From: Plutella xylostella
Lineage: Eukaryota > Arthropoda > Insecta > Lepidoptera > Plutellidae
Direction of reading: 5' to 3'
Length of the DNA: 64,000 nt
Assembly: GCF_932276165.1 (NCBI RefSeq)
Contig: NC_063997.1
Location: 7,450,001 to 7,514,000, forward strand
Of this stretch, positions 14,340 through 26,991 are shown piece after piece (positions within the stretch are counted from its first letter, which is position 1; every line of letters starts with the position of its first letter). Position numbers and translations under genes: made by a program. The notes beneath the pieces are model-generated. The model did not search any database. It was not told the DNA's origin and worked only from the letters and a program-made list of their open reading frames with translations.

Positions 14340-14570
14340 CGGAGTCGTGTGTGCGTCGTGGTTGGCCGGCGCGGTTTCTCGACGCTACGTGTGCTCGGGG
14401 CGAAGTATCCAGCACTTCTGAACGCTCGTGCCGTCGCGTGGCCGCTCTTCAACCTGTCAGGTTGCAGTCACTGCACAATGATGCATTTTCGTCGGCGATG
14501 CCACTACCGACTTTCGTCCTCTTACTGACTGTGTGAACGCCGTTTGGTCGAATTAGTTACAGCGCCGATT
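14340..14570 (-). promoter_or_regulatory. CpG-rich island, possible promoter/5' UTR
   Basis: This is a GC- and CpG-rich stretch in otherwise AT-rich DNA. It lies immediately upstream, on the minus strand, of the ATG-plus-donor pattern at 14235-14251. The plus-strand open frame across it is poor as a protein and is not called. The promoter role is inferred from composition and position only. Confidence 0.3.
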
Positions 14571-15332
14571 CGATCAAAATTAACGCTGATGAAACCGTGG
14601 GAATCGTTGGCTGGTTAATCGATTCAGGAAACTTCAGTCTATGAATTAGTTAGGTACTGATAATTCTATTGGGCGTTCTGAGCGATGAAGGTGAATTTTA
14701 ATACATAACTACTGTAATTTACGTACCTAAATAGCTCAGAAGTCTGTTTCAAAGTTCATGCAAGACGCAAGGAGTGCCGCAGGCTCATATCAGGCGAAAG
14801 CAGGCTTACAGCTTACACTCACATGTCACGTCGCCGCTGAAAGCACGGTAGCGCAATTTCAACATTTAGCCTCCTCACGGTCTCGGCTAGACTCAATTGA
14901 GCTCCATCCGCACATTCGAGCAATTTGTGGGTAATGAGCGGACATTAAACTTGCCTGATAAATACCTCTGATTTATATTGGCAATCTGCAGTACGACTCT
15001 AGTGTGTAAGTAAGCGGATTACAATTTTACGAGAAGCTTATTGATTCCACCCAGTTGTGGTCTGGAACACCGCCATTTATAGCTATGTGTTAGCATAAGT
15101 TCTGTAACTGAATCTCTTTTATATAGGAAAAAAATATATTTATTTATATTTGTAACATACTTGTAGTAAGAAGAACTAGAAAATCGAAACGCCTCCGGCA
15201 GGTGTATGTCGAATAATCAGTCGAAATTAATAATGCTAGTACCTACCGACCTACTTATAATTATAACTAGAAAGAATTTTCATGTTTATTTTTAATAAAG
15301 ATTTTGCAAGAGTAGTTTTGCGGCCCAATAAT

Positions 15333-15537
15333 AAATAATAATAAATATGTGGGGACATCTCACACACGGCCATCCGACCCCAAGCTAGGCAGAACCTGTG
15401 TTATGGGTGTCGGACAGCTGATATATGTACACAAATACATAGATAGATAGATACTGAATATAAATATCAACACCCAAGACCCGAGTACAAATATCTGTCT
15501 TTAAACAAATATCTGCCCTAGCCGGGAATCGAATCGA
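15333..15537 (-). mobile_element. tRNA-derived SINE with (ATT)n tail
   Basis: On the minus strand it begins with a Pol III B-box-like TTCGATTCCCGG and then GGGCAGATATTTGTTTAAA. It continues into a different body (GTCGGATGGCCGTGTGTGAGA) and ends in an ATT-rich tail. The first 60 or so bases are shared with the SINEs at 41462 and 49520, but the 3' bodies differ. That suggests two families built on one tRNA-derived head. Confidence 0.6.
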
Positions 15538-16188
15538 ATAATAATTGTAGCCCAGTGTATTTAATTCAATGCAGTGAGATTATTATATAAAATACACAAT
15601 AACATGACAATAACCATAACCATGCGTTGAAACCACTAGATTGGGATTGGCTTTGTCTCGGATAGATGTGTTATGTTTTTGTTTTATATACGTATAAGTA
15701 TTTATTTGTGTTTAATAACTTTGTTCGAGTACTTGTACCTAAGTATTTAACTACTACTAAGCTGTTCAAAACTTCATAAGTTTAGAACTCGGTAATTTTA
15801 TTAGCAACAAGGGAGTCTCGATTGTTGGCAACTTATGTCTGCAGAAGCACAGAATAATAACTGTTAACTAGTAGCATAAGTTGAGTTGAGAGGTTTCCAA
15901 ACGTGGACATAATTTTATAATGTAGAAGGGCTTTTAGTATCCAAATACTTTTTGTATATCATCAGCAAAATAACTCAATTATGTAATATTATATTAATCT
16001 AAGTAAATAAAATGTATTATAGGTACTTATAGTTATAATAATATTAAGCTATTATTTCAACATTAACCAAATTCGCCACGTTTTATAGAGGATGGTTTTA
16101 CGTATTTAGAAAGTTTAGAAGAAATAACATATTATTATAGTTGAGATAACATTAACAAACATAAACATACGTTTTTGGGCCTTGGTTT

Positions 16189-16529
16189 GAGCGGTGGTAG
16201 CTCAGTCGGGTAAGCGCCCGCTTCTCAAGCAAGAGAAGCGGGTTCGAATCCCGGCACTGACATGTACCAATGAGTTCTTTTAACTTAAGTACAATGTATA
16301 CCATCGCTCTTACGGTGAAGGAAAACATCGTGAGGAAACCTGCATATCTATATAAATCTAGAACATCTAGATGTGAACCCACCAACCCGCAGTGGACCAG
16401 CGTTGTGGGAAATGGTCCAAGCTTAGGAAGGCAGTTTAGACCTTGGGGATATGCACAAAGTTTCCACTCGAGAGAGCCAGGTGCAGGTACTTACACCCCA
16501 CAGAGAATTAAAAGAATAGAAATAGAATA
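16189..16529 (+). mobile_element. Full-length tRNA-derived SINE with 12-bp TSD
   Basis: A consensus A box (TAGCTCAGTCGG) and B box (GGTTCGAATCC) lie in a tRNA-like head at about 16195-16261. A body follows, including GGAAAACATCGTGAGGAAAC, a sequence typical of lepidopteran SINEs. The insertion is bounded by perfect direct repeats GGGCCTTGGTTT at 16177-16188 and 16530-16541. The head does not fold into a proper acceptor stem, so it is not a functional tRNA gene. Confidence 0.8.
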
Positions 16530-19500
16530 GGGCCTTGGTTTTATCCTATTACCTATGAGCCTTGGTTTAGTCCTATTACCTATCAGCTTTTCTTATTTTT
16601 CATCCCAAAACTTTTACGTAATACCTGTGGAATAAATGCGAAGCGGAAAAGCTAATCTAGTAATATACCTAATTAGCATGTTTAGAAATTATTAAAAGAA
16701 AATTTAAGATGACTTAATTTTATTATAGAATATGCTCTTAGCTTTTTAAATTTAACATTAGAAAGCTAAGATTTTTACAACTACCTATAGCAAAATACCG
16801 TAACAAATTTTAACACAGGATAATATTTATATTTATGAACATTTTAAAACAGTTGCCATAAAAATTTAAACTCCCTTTACACATGCAGAATATAATGAGG
16901 CGCCAATCTGGTATATTGTTATTGGTTACTTAATTCTTTCTTGGGACTGTACTCCTTACGTAGTTGCGTAACAGGAAAATATTTTCAGCATGCATTAAAT
17001 CGAATTCACAAGACATTGGTTATCTGGAATCAGTTACAAGACTCAATGTAGACCCTATAATCAACTACCAATAACTTAACAGGGAAGATGACGTATAGAA
17101 ATTGATTTTGAAATGCATAATATTGCATAAGTCGTTACATTAATCATTCGCTGGCGTTTTCAAAATGGGCGGGAATTATAATGGATTTTCTTGGACGCGT
17201 GAGTTTAATTAAGGTGCAGAGTTGTTGATTGGATGATTTTCGTGGTGTTCCCCTTTTGAGGTCGAGTTTTGATGACGCACTCTAGACCAACACACTAATA
17301 AAAATGCTTAAAAAGATGAAAATATGAAGATAAAAAGTAGCATACATCACTCAGGTATAATATAGGATACTTATGTGTTACGGTTAAATATTTTTGAAAA
17401 CAGTTCAGTGCACTATTAATGCGTAAAACACAACAGCAGTGGTAGTGCCAACTTTATAAAATTGTAGAGAAGTGTATAAAAGCGAACAGTTTTGCCGCCA
17501 AAATGTCCACTTATCGCGTCACATGAGGCGCTCCATCCATCACCCTCGCGAGTATGTTAATAGCCGTGGCTGTATCCGTCATTATCCAGGCCTGACCAGC
17601 CGTGAAAGAAGATAAGCGTCTAGCCCTTCATAAACGATGGCATTATATTTATGGTTGTAAGTTGTATAATATTGTACGTGGTTGGTCGGAGGTTCTATTG
17701 AGCATCTCAACTAACATTTCGCAATGGATGTAAAGGATTTGAAGGTTAGTTAAAGAACTAAGTATTTACTTAAAAGTATGTTACAAAAGTAATAATAATC
17801 CGACCCCTAAAATTGACAGTATACTTAACTGTTAACTAGGAAATGTAGAGTTCACTAGACACATTCAACGGTTCAACATCAACGATACGATACCAATTGA
17901 AATATTAACATCTTTTGATTACCGGAAAATCAAGCACGGAACAAGCCTCGTACACGTATCACGACTTCATTCTCCCATGGCCCCGCGTGTCCTTATCCCT
18001 TTAGGATAGAGTCCCTATTAACTCGACTCAGCTAGCTATCGATTCAGGTTATTCCAACTAGCATTTACATAGCAAGTGAAGTGAAAAACTTGCATTGCAT
18101 CAATGCAAATGTCCGTTAAATTGGTATTAGATTGCGATAGACGGGCTCGCAGACCACATGTCTTGTTAAGATGGCGGCAAAAAGCACTCGGGATGATCCC
18201 GGGGCAGTCGCCGTCGCTGTAACTAGGCTGAGGCGGAGCGCCCGGGGCGGCCGGGTCGCATGTCGGCCAGATCCGGTTTAAGGGCATACATAGCTTCTGT
18301 AATTACGAGGTGTAAGATCCCCTCAATGATAATTGGTTGGGCAGCGAAAGTGATAGCCCTCATCAAAACACCATCAAGCCCTTAGGGTATGGCCGAAACG
18401 CCTGTCTAGGATGAAAGTTACTTAAGTAGGAAGGTACTTAAAAGTTGAAAATTTTCCATGAAGTATGCAATAATGTTATCATCATTATATTATTATTCTA
18501 CTGCAAGTAATGAGCCTAACGTCGAAACATAAACTTTAAGAAAATAGTTTAAGTACTTATTACAATACTTAAGTACTAACTAAATTACACGTGTTTATTA
18601 TATTCTGTACTAGGATCAATAGAGTGTGGAATATGAGAAGTTAAGACTGAAAGTTAAAGTAAGTGGCTATATACTTAACAATAAATCATGGAATATGCAC
18701 TGAAACATTTTACGATGAAAGAAAGTAATCTTTCTCTTAATTAATTTCAGCTAAGTAATCGTGATAATTACTTAAGTAAATTTACTTTCCACTCAACGCC
18801 ACACTACATTACCTGAACCAAAAGAGATAGGTATGTAACAGATATGTCTAAGATTAAGTAAACAGACATATTAACTTATGAATGCTACGGTTGGCTGATG
18901 AGTTTTCCACATTTTTGTACGAGCAATCTTACCTACCTAGACAAAGGAATTAATTTATGTAGAATGTAACACGATAATAATGGTGATTAACTAATTATAG
19001 AGTAGGTGATTTAAGGTATGTTTAAATGTTATGTGTATGTAGAGAACCACCTCACTGTCCCCATGAATAACACTTGTTTAAGATAGCTAGCCCCTACAAC
19101 ACAGGGAATCCTAGTGTAGGGACTAGAGATAAGATGCATTTGTGTGAACCTTTACTTAGCACCAAATAAACGATTTCTATTTGTATTGTATTTGTAGATT
19201 AGCTATATTTTTTTATTTATGTGGTCAGATTTATATTTGCCTAGTACTCAATCCTACAATCGTTATCGACACTCAGAGAATGTGGAATAAATCGGAACTG
19301 CATAGGTTCTCTATCGGTACTGTTATAACCTTAACCTTTAAGGTTTCATGTTAGGTGAAAACCTGTCAACGTCTGGTGCACATCGAATGAGTTTATATTT
19401 TAATATAAACAAGCATTGTATTTAATTTTGGCTGATAAGATCAGGATAATTTAAAGAAGAAAACAATGTAATTATATATGTAGGTACGTACATTTCATTT

Positions 19501-20142
19501 GCGCGAATACAACTTTTCTCGAGCTGCTTAATTATTTAATCACGAAAAAGAAAACAAATAAATATATTATGAACCCCCTACTATACGAGTATTATTTCTC
19601 TTTCTCCTACACAAAGTTTCTATGTGGTGTTACTGAGGAATGTTGTATGGGAGTTCTAAGAAATAAATATTTGCGAGTCTGTGTCATTGTACTAATTTAC
19701 TTTTTAACCCCTAAAAACTACTGCAACACACCGCACAAAACACAGAATTCATATCCGCATCTTTTTCGTGATAAGAACATTAGTCAAATTTATGGCAGCT
19801 ATATTTTACGGTTGGTGGTTAAAAACACGGCTACTGCACAAATTGAATGAACAAACACATCGAAGGGACCACACACCACTTTCTTCTTCCGCTGCGGTCC
19901 ACTCTGTCTAGCAGTTCCTGGTTTCATCAAAGCCATCTTAATTTTATACAGGATGCTCTAACAACGTAACAAAACCAGGCCATTCCACTTCGCCTAAGAA
20001 AATTGGTAAGTACTGATAGCAAAAATATAGACAGAATTCAATAACGTCAAATAAAATACTTGAAGTATTTATTGGAAGTGCTTATGTTATAAAAGCAAAT
20101 CTATTAGTAGAGATTAAGAATAACGCCGCTATTGACAACTTG

Positions 20143-20255
20143 CCACCAGTATTTAGCGACACTCTGTATATTGTAATGTTTAAAGCTTCTTGACAGCCTA
20201 CCTCTAGTATTTAGCAACGCCCTGTATAGTATAATGTTTAAAGCTTCCGACAAGG
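20143..20255 (+). repeat. Short tandem duplication
   Basis: Two adjacent imperfect units of about 65 bp each carry AGTATTTAGC(A/G)AC, then CTGTATA, then AATGTTTAAAGCTTC. The CCCTGTATA part resembles the terminus of the 4354-4500 foldback element. The unit may be duplicated transposon-end sequence. Confidence 0.5.
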
Positions 20256-21913
20256 AGAGAGCAGCACATAATAGCTGGTAATACGGGGGAGTTATGCGGC
20301 TGTTATTATTCCTTAATCTAGTTGTTTGTCGTTAGCAGTTGATTAAAATAATAAGGCAAATCGGTAGAAAATGCTCATACGCATACGTTCTCTATGAGAG
20401 TGAAATCTGTTAAATGGAAATGTGTACCTGCCGTGTAAGTACTAATAGAGGAAAAAATATTTTTGATGAGTATGATGACATTTTAAATGAGTTTTAAATC
20501 TTGATGATAGTGATGATCATAACTAACGCATGGTGGTAAGGTAAGAGTTTCACCAAAAGTCATTTTTATAAACCTATGTTATGATTACATAAAAATATAG
20601 ATAAATTCGGTACTTACTTACAGTTTTCCTTCTCCATAAAGGTAATATGTATGTACATAGGGCATGAGATGTGACGCCATGCATTATTGTTTTCAAAAAA
20701 ATCGTGTTTCCCCTGATGCGGCGCGGCGCAGCAGCGGCGGAGGCGGCGGCGATGGCGCCAACAGCCAAATTCCTCAGACGTTTACAGTTGTAATAAGGAA
20801 CGGATATCATCTTAATTTTCATAATTACACATTAACGTTTTCGGGAAACAAAATGTGGTCTTGTTTCTCTTTATTATTGGATGATTATTGAGCCAATTGT
20901 AAGTACTACTTTCTTACTTAGTACAATCGAGAGAACTGGATTTTTTGTTAAAAAATCATGTCAACGACCATGGCTTTCACGCGCCATCCCCATAAAAAGT
21001 AATAAACAACAATATTAATCTGAACAACAGTGTTGGTTGTGATTACTGAGCACGATCGACCGAGACATCGATCGCCTGACCCATAAATAAACACAATCTC
21101 GTGATAGCCACTTTGAAAGAAAGAAAGAATGCCTACTTAAGAATAGCTCATACGAAATATTCGAGACGAGACGAGAAACAAAATTAAGTCTTACCCAACA
21201 ACAATAGCAGTCAGCCACCAAGTTGCTTAACTTGACATTCTGAGGGTGTGCATTTGTGCAAGCATGTACTCGTATGACAGCAACTGTGTCAGCTATGGGA
21301 GCTGCTAAACTAACTCAGCTTAGCTCGCAGTATGTATCTCGCCTTAGGCTATACCGTAAAGCTGTGGTAAGTTCTACCCTGTAAAATGTGTACTCTTGTA
21401 ATAAGTAGCGAGCCGTATCGCCCGCAATGCTAACCATTTATGTGACCTCAAATCATCGGAATCGACGAGGAGCAATGGGTACCTAATACCTATGCATGTA
21501 GGTTTAAGTAACGGTTCTTCATTTAGCACTGCTGACCTTTATTCCTGTTTACCTCTACGTAGACCCTGGGTTAGGTATAAGCTGCACTGATGAAGATACA
21601 TCATTTTATTACGTAGGTATGACAGATAATGCGGTATACTCGTGCCTACATGTACCCATTTAGACCCAAGTCCTTGTTGTTCTATTTAAGTATTATGTGT
21701 ACTTACCTATACAAAGTATACACTATACACCTATACAGTCATCATTATTATCCCACTTAGCGATAGTAAATTGTACATGAACATAATAAAGAGTAAATTA
21801 TTTTTGAAAGCGAAAATATAGTACTTACCTTCCTACCTATAAAAGATTTCAAAAACTGCACGCGAAAGATCACTTATCTCTATTGTCTAGGATTATCTAA
21901 CGCAATAGTACTT

Positions 21914-22131
21914 ACGCATCCTAATCCTAATCCTAATATTATAAATGCGAAAGTAACTGTGTCTGTCTGTCTGTCTGTTACTCTTTCACGCCAAAACTAC
22001 TGAACGGATTTGAATGAAATTTGGTATACATACGGTCTAGACCCTGGGAAAGAACATAGGCTACTTTTTATCCCGGAATTCCCGCGGGAAAACTTTTTAA
22101 GGCGAAGCGAAGCGCGCGGGAACAGCTAGTT
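21914..22131 (+). repeat. Dispersed lepidopteran repeat, copy B
   Basis: This is the inverted near-identical partner of 4642-4860. It starts with a (CCTAAT)n-like tract, passes through ATTATAAATGCGAAAGTAAC and (GTCT)n, and ends GGGAACAGCTAGTT. There is no coding capacity. Confidence 0.65.
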
Positions 22132-22653
22132 ACTTATAAACTGTTTTAGCATTTTCTTTTACACCATACACTACACATCCAAGTCTCTACGTAGAAAATT
22201 TTGTTTTAATAGATAGTTAAGTACTTGTAATCATACCAGATTTACGTTCTAAATCCAATTCGATAAATATAGGGAAAGTAAAGTTGTGCGATTTTACAAT
22301 ATCACGTACTGAATTAGAAAATCTCCGTTTAAACAAGTTTTATTACCTTTAATTATGGTAATATCTCTATAAATTATGACATTACATACACTCCTATTAG
22401 TGCGCAACCTACCTTTAGGTAACCTGTCTATCTACCTAGGTATGCTAGCCAGTATGGTGCATTGGTTGATAGTTCTGCTGGAGATTAGGGTTCCCAAGTT
22501 TAAAGTCAAATTGATGATGATGATGACCTAAGGATTGGTGATAAAACAAATAACACTCGATTAGAAAAGCAATTAATATATGATTTATTAATCTATTAGT
22601 AGACCGCAGGGGTTTTCATACAATACGTAGGTATTACGATGACTAAATTGGAC

Positions 22654-22660
22654 TATATAA
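22654..22660 (+). promoter_or_regulatory. TATA box of the Q/N/P-rich secreted-protein gene
   Basis: TATATAA lies about 30 bp before a plausible transcription start in TTTAGTCT (about 22684) and 51 bp before the ATG at 22711. Spacing fits an insect TATA/initiator promoter with a very short 5' UTR, as is usual for highly or stage-specifically expressed secreted proteins. Confidence 0.55.
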
Positions 22661-22710
22661 ACATAGTTATATAATACAACCATTTAGTCTGAATTTACGG
22701 AGTGTACAAA

Positions 22711-24028
22711 ATGCATCTCAAAGTTATCGTAAGTACTTAAGATTTTTTTTTATTATCTATAGATATGTATTTTTTCCATGCCTCGTGTAAAACTTGACCG
22801 GAATAATAAAAAAAACAAACGTAGTTACCAAATTAATTTTAATGATTACATGTACGAAAGTATTTGTCCGCAGGTTCCAATTATTGCACTCTTGTCTGTG
22901 GTCAATGGCTTGCCACCAGACGTACAAACTGGTAACCCAAACGTCGTGCCTGGAGTCTTCATATCAATGGATGCCCTCAAGAACCTACAAGCACAAGGAC
23001 AAGAAAACAATGCTGACGTCACCAAGAAAAGTCAAGAAGAAGTGTCCTCTCAAAATAATGTCCCGATAGCTCCAAATCAAAATCCTGATGCGGCTCACAA
23101 TCAACCACCAATCGTGAACCAGCAACAGGCACCAGTGATCCAACCGCTGCAGCAAAGTTCTCTCAGCCAACCACAAGCCAATTATAACCAACAACTTCCA
23201 ACTCTTCCAACAAATCAACAGCCACCAAATATTATACAGCAGGGTGTTGGAAATCCGCAACTGCTGGTAAACAACCAGCAATTGCTACCGAATCAACAAC
23301 AGTTTTTGAGTGTCAATCAACCTGGAATTGCCAACCAACCTCCAATCAGTTACAACCAGCAGCCAAGCCAGCCGTTCTTTAATAACAATCAACAACCGTT
23401 GCTGGTGAACCAACAGCAAGGTTTCAGTAACCCGCAGCCTGCGTTATTAAATCAACAGCCAAATTTCATCAATCAACAACCACCAAATCAACAACAATAT
23501 TTAATTAACTCTCAACCAAGATTCGTTAATCAGCAACCACCAGTGCTAAATTATCAACAAGTGCAGCCAAATCAACAATACGTACCGAATCAACCACAGT
23601 TATTGGCCAATCCACAACCAGTGTATAATCAGCAACCAATTGGAAATCAACAGCAATATGTTTTAAGCCAACCAAATCAACAGCAATATGTTTTGGCCCA
23701 GCCGAACCAACAACCGGTATTTGGAAACCAACATCCACTATTGACGAACCAGCAACAATATGTGAGTAGCCAGCAACCCAACAACTTGGCCTTCAATAAT
23801 GGCCAGCCGACTCTGTTAGCTGTGAACTCGCTGAACAATGGCCAACTCTACGCTAAGCCTATTAATATGGCTCCAGTCAGCCAGAATCAAGGGAGCACCC
23901 TGTATGCTATGGTGCCAGTCAATAATGGTCAAAATGCAATGCCATCGACTAATGTTGGAACCAATTCGTACCTTGTTCCCGTGCAGCAAACACAGCCAAA
24001 TCAAATTTATGCTATCAACAGTGGATAA
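22711..24028 (+). CDS. Secreted Gln/Asn/Pro-rich low-complexity protein
   Basis: There are two coding exons: 22711-22728 and 22874-24028. The first encodes only M-H-L-K-V-I and ends at a consensus donor (GTAAGT). Joined to exon 2 after the acceptor TGTCCGCAG, it gives a classic signal peptide (MHLKVIVPIIALLSVVNG, cleavage probably near residue 18) and a 390-residue precursor. Starting at the upstream in-frame ATG at 22778, inside the intron, loses this signal, so the spliced start is preferred. The mature part is dominated by Asn-Gln-Gln and Gln-Pro units (NQQP, NQQQ(Y/F), QPNQQQYV) over about residues 90-330, then a milder N/Q/P tail. It has almost no Cys or charge and no recognisable domain. 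The family is unknown to me. A silk, cuticle, eggshell or gut-lumen structural role would fit the composition but is inference. Confidence 0.8.
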
Positions 24029-24105
24029 CTTAAAATAATTAAAAATACTTATATAATTTTGCCTACAAACTTATGTGTAAATTTAATAGGTACCTATATA
24101 GATAG

Positions 24106-24111
24106 AATAAA
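24106..24111 (+). terminator. Poly(A) signal AATAAA
   Basis: AATAAA lies 78 bp after the stop of the Q/N/P-rich protein gene, in AT-rich sequence. It is the first canonical signal downstream. Confidence 0.6.
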
Positions 24112-24119
24112 TTATTAAA

Positions 24120-26980
24120 GTAAAAGTTTTTCTTACCCTACCGTATTGGATCATTAGTGAAAAACTGAAATACCTAGATGGATCTCTCCTTGGTGATTTA
24201 AAATACACTGCACATCCAACTTGTTAAGGTGACCAGTCGATACTTAAACAAAACACTATCAGCAAGAAACCTGGAATACGGAAGCACGCATAGAGAAACC
24301 AGTAGCGGCTGTCTCTAGGCCCGACCTGGACCACAGGACGTAAAGTTTTTCTTTAAAAAAGTTAAGCATGATATATTAGCTTGCCGACATTCACTCCCAT
24401 AGCTCCTGTCGTCTCAGGAACTATAGATCCAGTTGGAATGCCGATAGCTCTAAGATGCCTCGTCTATAATGTCTGCGTCGGAATCTCAGCGATGACCACT
24501 AATTGATTGCAATGTTAATGTATCTTTGTGCTACTGAATTATCCAGCCAGCAATAATAATATATGCATCCATCCCTTGTGGATATATCGAGTTTTGTGGC
24601 GACGATAATTATTCACCTGTATAGGTGGGTTTGTATGTATATGAGTAAATTAATGGACGTTTGCTGAAAATAATAATATCAAACCAAAATGGGGGGGGGG
24701 GGATTGTATACATTACTGTGTCTGTGTCTTCATAATATTCAACCTTCCTTCGAAATCAGTTATCTCGGTATATCTATTTGGGTAAGTACTTATGTATTTT
24801 TTCAGCGTCAATATTTATAGGTAGGTATAATATTCTAATATACTTACCTAGGCCCTGTTTCACAATGTCTGGTTAGTGGCTACCTGTAAGATAAAATAAA
24901 ATACATGCTATCACTCTTGAATAGTGGGCTTAGTATAGGAAGTAAATAAAACATCTAATTTGCTAATTATTTTTCGTTCGCATGTGGTACCTACTTGCTT
25001 TGGATTTTCCAACAACAAACAACTTTCCTAGTCATATGAGTTAACTGAACCTTTACTAAAGTATGAAACAGTAAAAGTTAGTCAGTTTTAGTATCAATTA
25101 ATTATGATAATAGAGATCGTAAAATTGTATACTTACGGTTTTGTTACACATCTTTATTCGGTAAACAACCACTTTATTAGTAATGGTAAGTAGGTAATTA
25201 ACAATAGCAGGAATATTCACGTTTCATTTTAAACACATTATGAGGGTTTGTATGGCAAGGAACATTACTAATTCTCTAACTAGAAGGTTTGTGGCGTATT
25301 TACCAGCGAACATGTTTACCTACCTACTGGCACTCAAATCAGTAGAATGTAATCTTAAGTAATCTACCATGATTTGCTCAAAACAGCTAATTGTGGTAGT
25401 TAGTAGTAATAAAACCAACGAGAGCAGACGAGAATTGGTGCAGAGGGCACGGGGTAAGGTGGTTCCCATCCTCACTTGACGACTTGTCCAACTATGTACC
25501 TAGAGGTGATTAGAAAAATATACCTACCTAAAATTATGCTTAGGAAATTCTAGCTGAAACCCAATTAACCAAATAAGAATAAAATATTCTTACTTGTTAT
25601 TTAATAAAATAAGCTCTACAAAGACAACGCATTTATGTGAACTCTGCATAACCCATTAATGCATAAGCTTGGCGTTATTATAATAAATCATACCCTCGTT
25701 ACATCAGGATTACAGCAGTAGGTATCAGTGTTCATCCGAGATGTGAGTGTTGGTTCAAACAGGTTGACCAGCAGGCCACATTTCAATTGCAGTCACGTCT
25801 CAATCACCCATCCCGTTACACCCCGCCCGAATATGGACACCAAAAGGAGGCTGCCAACTGAAGATGATTAATTTATTTACTCCACGCGCTTATTCTATCA
25901 ATGTCGAATTTGAAAAAAACGACTTTTGTAATATAAGGTTCATAAATGATAACTACGTTAACCAGAAACTTAACACGTGTTTTTATTTTTATTTTCACCG
26001 TTAGCCCAGATGCCTAGATTAGGCAGGTGCTTCATAGTGAAAAAGTATCATAATAGCCTACAAGAGATTCCTAACCTAGGCCTAGGCCTTATCCATTGTG
26101 TGACAAAATATGTGCAGTTAATGCACGCGAGCATCTGTTTATCCTACACAGGTGGAAAATTTATTAATTGCAGAATATTCAATTTAAAATAATTCTTCAT
26201 CAAGTCATCTTTCTCCAGTGTCTTCTAGGATGAAAATAATAATTCGCTCAAATACAGGCCACAGAATAGGTTCCTAGTTCTTAGGTACAACATATCTGTT
26301 TTACTGACTGTACATAGTTACCTACTATATTGAGATGAGGGTGTTTTAGAACTTTGTATTTCTAATTCTGAAAACTTAAACTGTACTAAGTTGTGCTCAC
26401 AGTGCAGTGTGAGACTGCTTAGCAGGTAGGTACGTTTTACTTATGCAACTTAACTTAATAAATGTGTGTACAAATTATACCTACCTGGCACCTACTACCT
26501 ACAACTACTATGTGTTTTATAATTATTAGGTACACTACACCTTACACCGTAATTATGACACTTATTAAGTGTGAGGACTGTGAGGTAATAAGATGGATGA
26601 TTTTGACGGGGACATTTAACATCCTGCTATTTGTACTTAAACTGCTCGTTATATGTGCTGTCATCCTGCCTTCGTCTTCTATTTTACCCCTCGCGTGTGT
26701 ACATGTTGACAGCATAGGTTTGTAATGGTATAATGGTGGTTAGTAAAGTCTTTAGGCATTGGGCATTGACTATGTTGCAATATCGAAAGTACCAGCTATA
26801 TAAGTAAACTTAATAATGATTTTGTGTATGATATATGATAGTGCCTATCTACCATATTATATAAGTGGTGTTTATATCTAAGCTTACGTTTAAGTGTAAT
26901 GTTTAACTAGGTAGTGCCTACTTGGATGAAGGCCTACGCGGCTAATGGCTTTGTCGTGATAAACTTTACTGCATACTTGC
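24120..26980. other. Intergenic, no gene seen
   Basis: AT-rich DNA with only short chance open frames. A run of about 12 G residues lies at about 24691-24702. No repeats with clear ends were recognised. Confidence 0.5.
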
Positions 26981-26991
26981 ACAGTATTTAT

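Larger units (their letters stand above)
14600..22640. other. Gene-poor region with SINEs and other repeats
   Basis: No gene is supportable here. Two SINE-type insertions (15333-15537 and 16189-16529), a tandem duplication near 20143-20255 and a dispersed repeat (21914-22131) are listed separately. Two GC-rich patches (18160-18290 and 20700-20785) stand out and might be unrecognised exons or conserved elements, but they lack clear splice borders in an extendable frame. Confidence 0.4.

Noticed and set aside
16189..16262. A tRNA gene
   Set aside because: A and B boxes are intact, but there is no matching acceptor stem, and it is the head of a SINE with a 12-bp target duplication.
22778..24028. 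A 416-residue start for the Q/N/P-rich protein at 22778
   Set aside because: This start lies inside an intron and gives a basic N-terminus with no signal peptide. The spliced start at 22711 gives a clean signal peptide and uses consensus splice sites.
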